Shown: positions 6,323-8,215 of the stretch, in pieces | Numbering within the stretch: the first letter of the stretch is position 1 | Layout: each line of letters begins with the position of its first letter | Assembly: GCA_937888895.1 (NCBI GenBank) | Contig: CALASV010000261.1 | Coordinates: 1-8,215 of the forward strand | Direction: 5' to 3' | Source: an uncultured Clostridia bacterium | Lineage (GTDB): Bacteria; Bacillota; Clostridia; Lachnospirales; Lachnospiraceae | DNA: 8,215 nucleotides | Made by a program: the position numbers and the translations under genes | Notes under the pieces: model-generated | Told to the model about the DNA's origin: nothing | The model's input: the letters and a program-made list of their open reading frames with translations, nothing else | Database searches by the model: none

Positions 6323-6613
6323 ATGGTATTACCAAATAAGTATGTAACTTTGTCAGAAAGTTTCATTGGAATCAGTGCATTATTATTAGAAGTTCTTGGA
6401 AAGAAATATATGACAATTGATGAACTATGGAATAAATTTAATAAAATCTACATAAAAACAAAAAAAATTTATTCTGTACCAACATATCAGAAATTTATGT
6501 ATGTTTTGGAATTTATGTATATTACCAAGATGATTAATTATAATGAGAAAGGGGAAGTGTATAATGAAAATCTTAAATCTGAAAATACTGAATCCTTCGG
6601 AAGAAGTGATTAG
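6323..6613 (+). CDS. ABC-3C middle component (MC6-like)
   Basis: A 96-residue protein begins LPNKYVTLSESFIGISALLL, continues with YMTIDELWNKFNK and a winged-helix-like tail YQKFMYVLEFMYITKMINYN. This is the pattern of the small middle component group 6 of ABC three-component systems (the LP.K...LSESL.G and T.DELW blocks). Middle components are thought to bridge the ATPase and the effector; they have no known catalysis. The start follows the effector stop by 8 bp with AGGTGA (6313-6318) overlapping that stop codon, and the 3' end overlaps the ATPase gene by 50 bp in another frame, so all three are translationally linked. Length is normal for the group. Confidence 0.82.
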   Translation: MVLPNKYVTLSESFIGISALLLEVLGKKYMTIDELWNKFNKIYIKTKKIYSVPTYQKFMYVLEFMYITKMINYNEKGEVYNENLKSENTESFGRSD

Positions 6614-8215
6614 AGACATAGATTTTAATACAAAAGGCATTTCTTTTATATATGGCGATATTCAAGAACCTAAAAATAAAAAAGCTACGATTAACAGTTT
6701 AGGAAAAACTTTATTATTAAAATTTGTTGATTATATTTTAGGAGCTAAGGAAGATTCTAAAGTGGTAAGTGGAGAATTAAAGGGATATCAGCTTCATGCA
6801 GTTGTATTATTCCATTCGAAGGAATATAAAGTTATTAGAAATATTGGAGATAGTAAAAGTATTTTAGTAGATGGTAAGGAATATTCTCTAACAGACTATA
6901 AAGAGTTTTTTCAAATTAATCGTGTCTTGTATAGTAAGCAGATTATATTATCAAAAAAGAGTACAGAAATAAGTTTTGGAACAAGTCCAATTGAAACGGA
7001 TGTAGTAGCTTGTTTAGAGTTATTGGGACTTAAGGATATTGTTAGTACGATAGAAGGAATATATACAGCACAAGATAAAATTAATGACTTGAAAAAACAA
7101 AAAAAACAAATGATTGAACTTTATGGTAATTGGAATGAAGGACAAATAGATGAGGAAATCTATTATGTGGATAAAGAAGTTTCAAGATTACAAAATGAAT
7201 TACAGAGCGTTTCTGATAAGATTAAGGATATGGCAATATCAGAAATTCAACAGGATGTAGTAGAAGAATATGCAGAGAAGAGTAAAAAGCTAAAATACAT
7301 AAAGAGAGATTATGAAAATAAAAGAATAGAATGTGAACGTTTAATGGAATTTATGGAAAGTTCGCAAAAAAATGATGTTACTAGTGAGCATTTATTGTTG
7401 ATATTTGAAAAAGTAAAGCAAGAAATTCCAGAAATGGTGAAACGAAATTTAGTTGAAGTGGAGGAATTTCATCGAAAAGTATATGAGGAAAGAAAAGAGT
7501 TTTTAGGAGAAAGAAAAAAAACATTAGAGAAAGAAATGGATGTCCTACAGGGAGAATTGGAGGAACTTTCAGAAAAATTAGATTCTTTAGGTAAGATTAT
7601 TGCTATAAATGAAATTTATCAAGAATCTATACAACTTTATGACAAGTATAATGCTGATTTACAAGGCCTAATATATAAACAGGGAAAATTATCACAGGTA
7701 AAAGAATTTCAAAATGAAATAGAAAATGTATTAGGGAATCTTGATGATTATTTTGGAGAAGCAGCTCAGATTAGAAAATTATATGAAAATAAAGTGAAAG
7801 AATATAGAGATTTCATTTACAAATTAACACAAGATATTTATGATGAAGATGTAAATTCTTATTTTGATATTAAAATGAAGAAAAAGCATTCGAAAAATAG
7901 ACCATTAAGTTTTGAATTTAGTTTGAAAGGTGATACTGGAGAAGGTGTTGGAGAAGTAAAAAAGAACTTAATGGATTATCTTATATGTAAATATAGCTCA
8001 ATAGTAGAAATGTTATTACAAGATTCTTCTTGTTATAATGGAATTGACCCAAGACAAGTTACAGGAATGTTGAAAGCTATAGGGAATATAGCAGATGAAG
8101 TGGATAAACAAGTGATTATTGCAATCAATAAGTATCAACTTGGGGAATATGAAGATTGTATAGATTACGTGGTTAAAAATAATGTAATAACTTTATCAGA
8201 AAAAGATAAATTGTT
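6564..8215 (+). CDS. ABC-3C ATPase, SMC/RecN-like with DUF2326 C-terminus (3' end beyond window)
   Basis: 550 codons are visible and the frame is open at the window edge. ATG 6564 has GGGG-AAG (6551-6557) upstream. The N-terminal ATPase half carries F28-I-Y-G31, a short insertion and the P-loop core N44-S-L-G-K-T49-L-L, a likely Q-loop at Q126 (LYSKQIIL), then a long coiled coil from about 165 to 420 rich in Glu, Lys and Leu. The C-terminal half has a signature-like GEGVGEVKKN (459-468), the Walker B/D-loop region MLLQD487SSCYNGIDPRQ and QVIIAINKYQL (516-526). This is the architecture of DUF2326-containing ATPases of three-component ABC conflict systems, which dimerise like SMC/Rad50 proteins and probably sense altered nucleic acid or phage structures. 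Relatives are of about this length, so only a short tail should be missing. The first 50 bases overlap the middle-component gene. Confidence 0.85.
   Translation, partial: MKILNLKILNPSEEVIRDIDFNTKGISFIYGDIQEPKNKKATINSLGKTLLLKFVDYILGAKEDSKVVSGELKGYQLHAVVLFHSKEYKVIRNIGDSKSILVDGKEYSLTDYKEFFQINRVLYSKQIILSKKSTEISFGTSPIETDVVACLELLGLKDIVSTIEGIYTAQDKINDLKKQKKQMIELYGNWNEGQIDEEIYYVDKEVSRLQNELQSVSDKIKDMAISEIQQDVVEEYAEKSKKLKYIKRDYENKRIECERLMEFMESSQKNDVTSEHLLLIFEKVKQEIPEMVKRNLVEVEEFHRKVYEERKEFLGERKKTLEKEMDVLQGELEELSEKLDSLGKIIAINEIYQESIQLYDKYNADLQGLIYKQGKLSQVKEFQNEIENVLGNLDDYFGEAAQIRKLYENKVKEYRDFIYKLTQDIYDEDVNSYFDIKMKKKHSKNRPLSFEFSLKGDTGEGVGEVKKNLMDYLICKYSSIVEMLLQDSSCYNGIDPRQVTGMLKAIGNIADEVDKQVIIAINKYQLGEYEDCIDYVVKNNVITLSEKDKL

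Noticed and set aside
6425..6640. 71-residue minus-strand frame across the middle component and ATPase start
   Set aside because: Antisense shadow, Phe/Ile-rich, no ribosome site; both plus-strand genes there are supported by family motifs.
1..8215. CRISPR array, tRNA or rRNA genes
   Set aside because: No regularly spaced repeats and no cloverleaf or rRNA-like sequence seen on either strand.

Overview
The window reads as accessory DNA from a low-GC, AT-rich Gram-positive bacterium of the Firmicutes (gut Clostridia or Erysipelotrichia type). The basis is the strong AT bias, purine-rich Shine-Dalgarno sites (AGGAGG, AAAGGTGG), a DUF6017-type replication initiator remnant typical of Firmicute plasmids and integrative elements, an IS4-family (IS231-like) insertion sequence and an AbiEi-type regulator. 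No tRNA, rRNA, CRISPR array or housekeeping gene was seen, so species and replicon type stay open.

Left part (1-1861, all genes on the minus strand) is decaying mobile-element DNA. At the edge is a possible start of another minus-strand gene (75 to beyond 1), followed by a stretch with crossed inverted repeats (95-182) and a terminator (184-223). Next is a two-gene unit: an intact Uma2-family PD-(D/E)xK nuclease-like gene (581-1126) with a good promoter and a 9-bp inverted repeat around it, then an XRE/HigA-like helix-turn-helix gene (245-544) interrupted by an in-frame TAA. Then comes the C-terminal half of a RepA/DUF6017 replication initiator (1285-1861), broken by a stop codon, a frameshift and finally the IS.

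Middle (1862-3383) is a complete IS4-family element with 29-bp perfect terminal inverted repeats and a transposase carrying D, D and Y-(2)-R-(3)-E-(6)-K. Its two flanks share no target duplication and belong to unrelated genes (RepA remnant on the left, a 5'-truncated unknown gene on the right, 3386-4450). The IS therefore sits on a rearrangement breakpoint.

Right part (4451-8215, plus strand) is the functional-looking core. A strong terminator (4575-4614) isolates it, and a sigma-A-type promoter (4646-4673) overlapping a dyad drives four tightly packed genes: an AbiEi-family antitoxin/regulator, a nuclease-like effector with an ABC-3C C-terminal domain, a small ABC-3C middle component (MC6-like), and an SMC/RecN-like ABC ATPase with a DUF2326-type C-terminus that runs off the window. 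This is best read as an ABC three-component (ABC-3C) conflict/defence system. The ATPase and middle component would sense or gate, and the effector would attack nucleic acid. The AbiEi-like protein stands where a cognate AbiEii toxin would be expected next, so it may have been recruited as operon regulator or antitoxin. The family calls come from recognising motifs; the functional coupling is inference.
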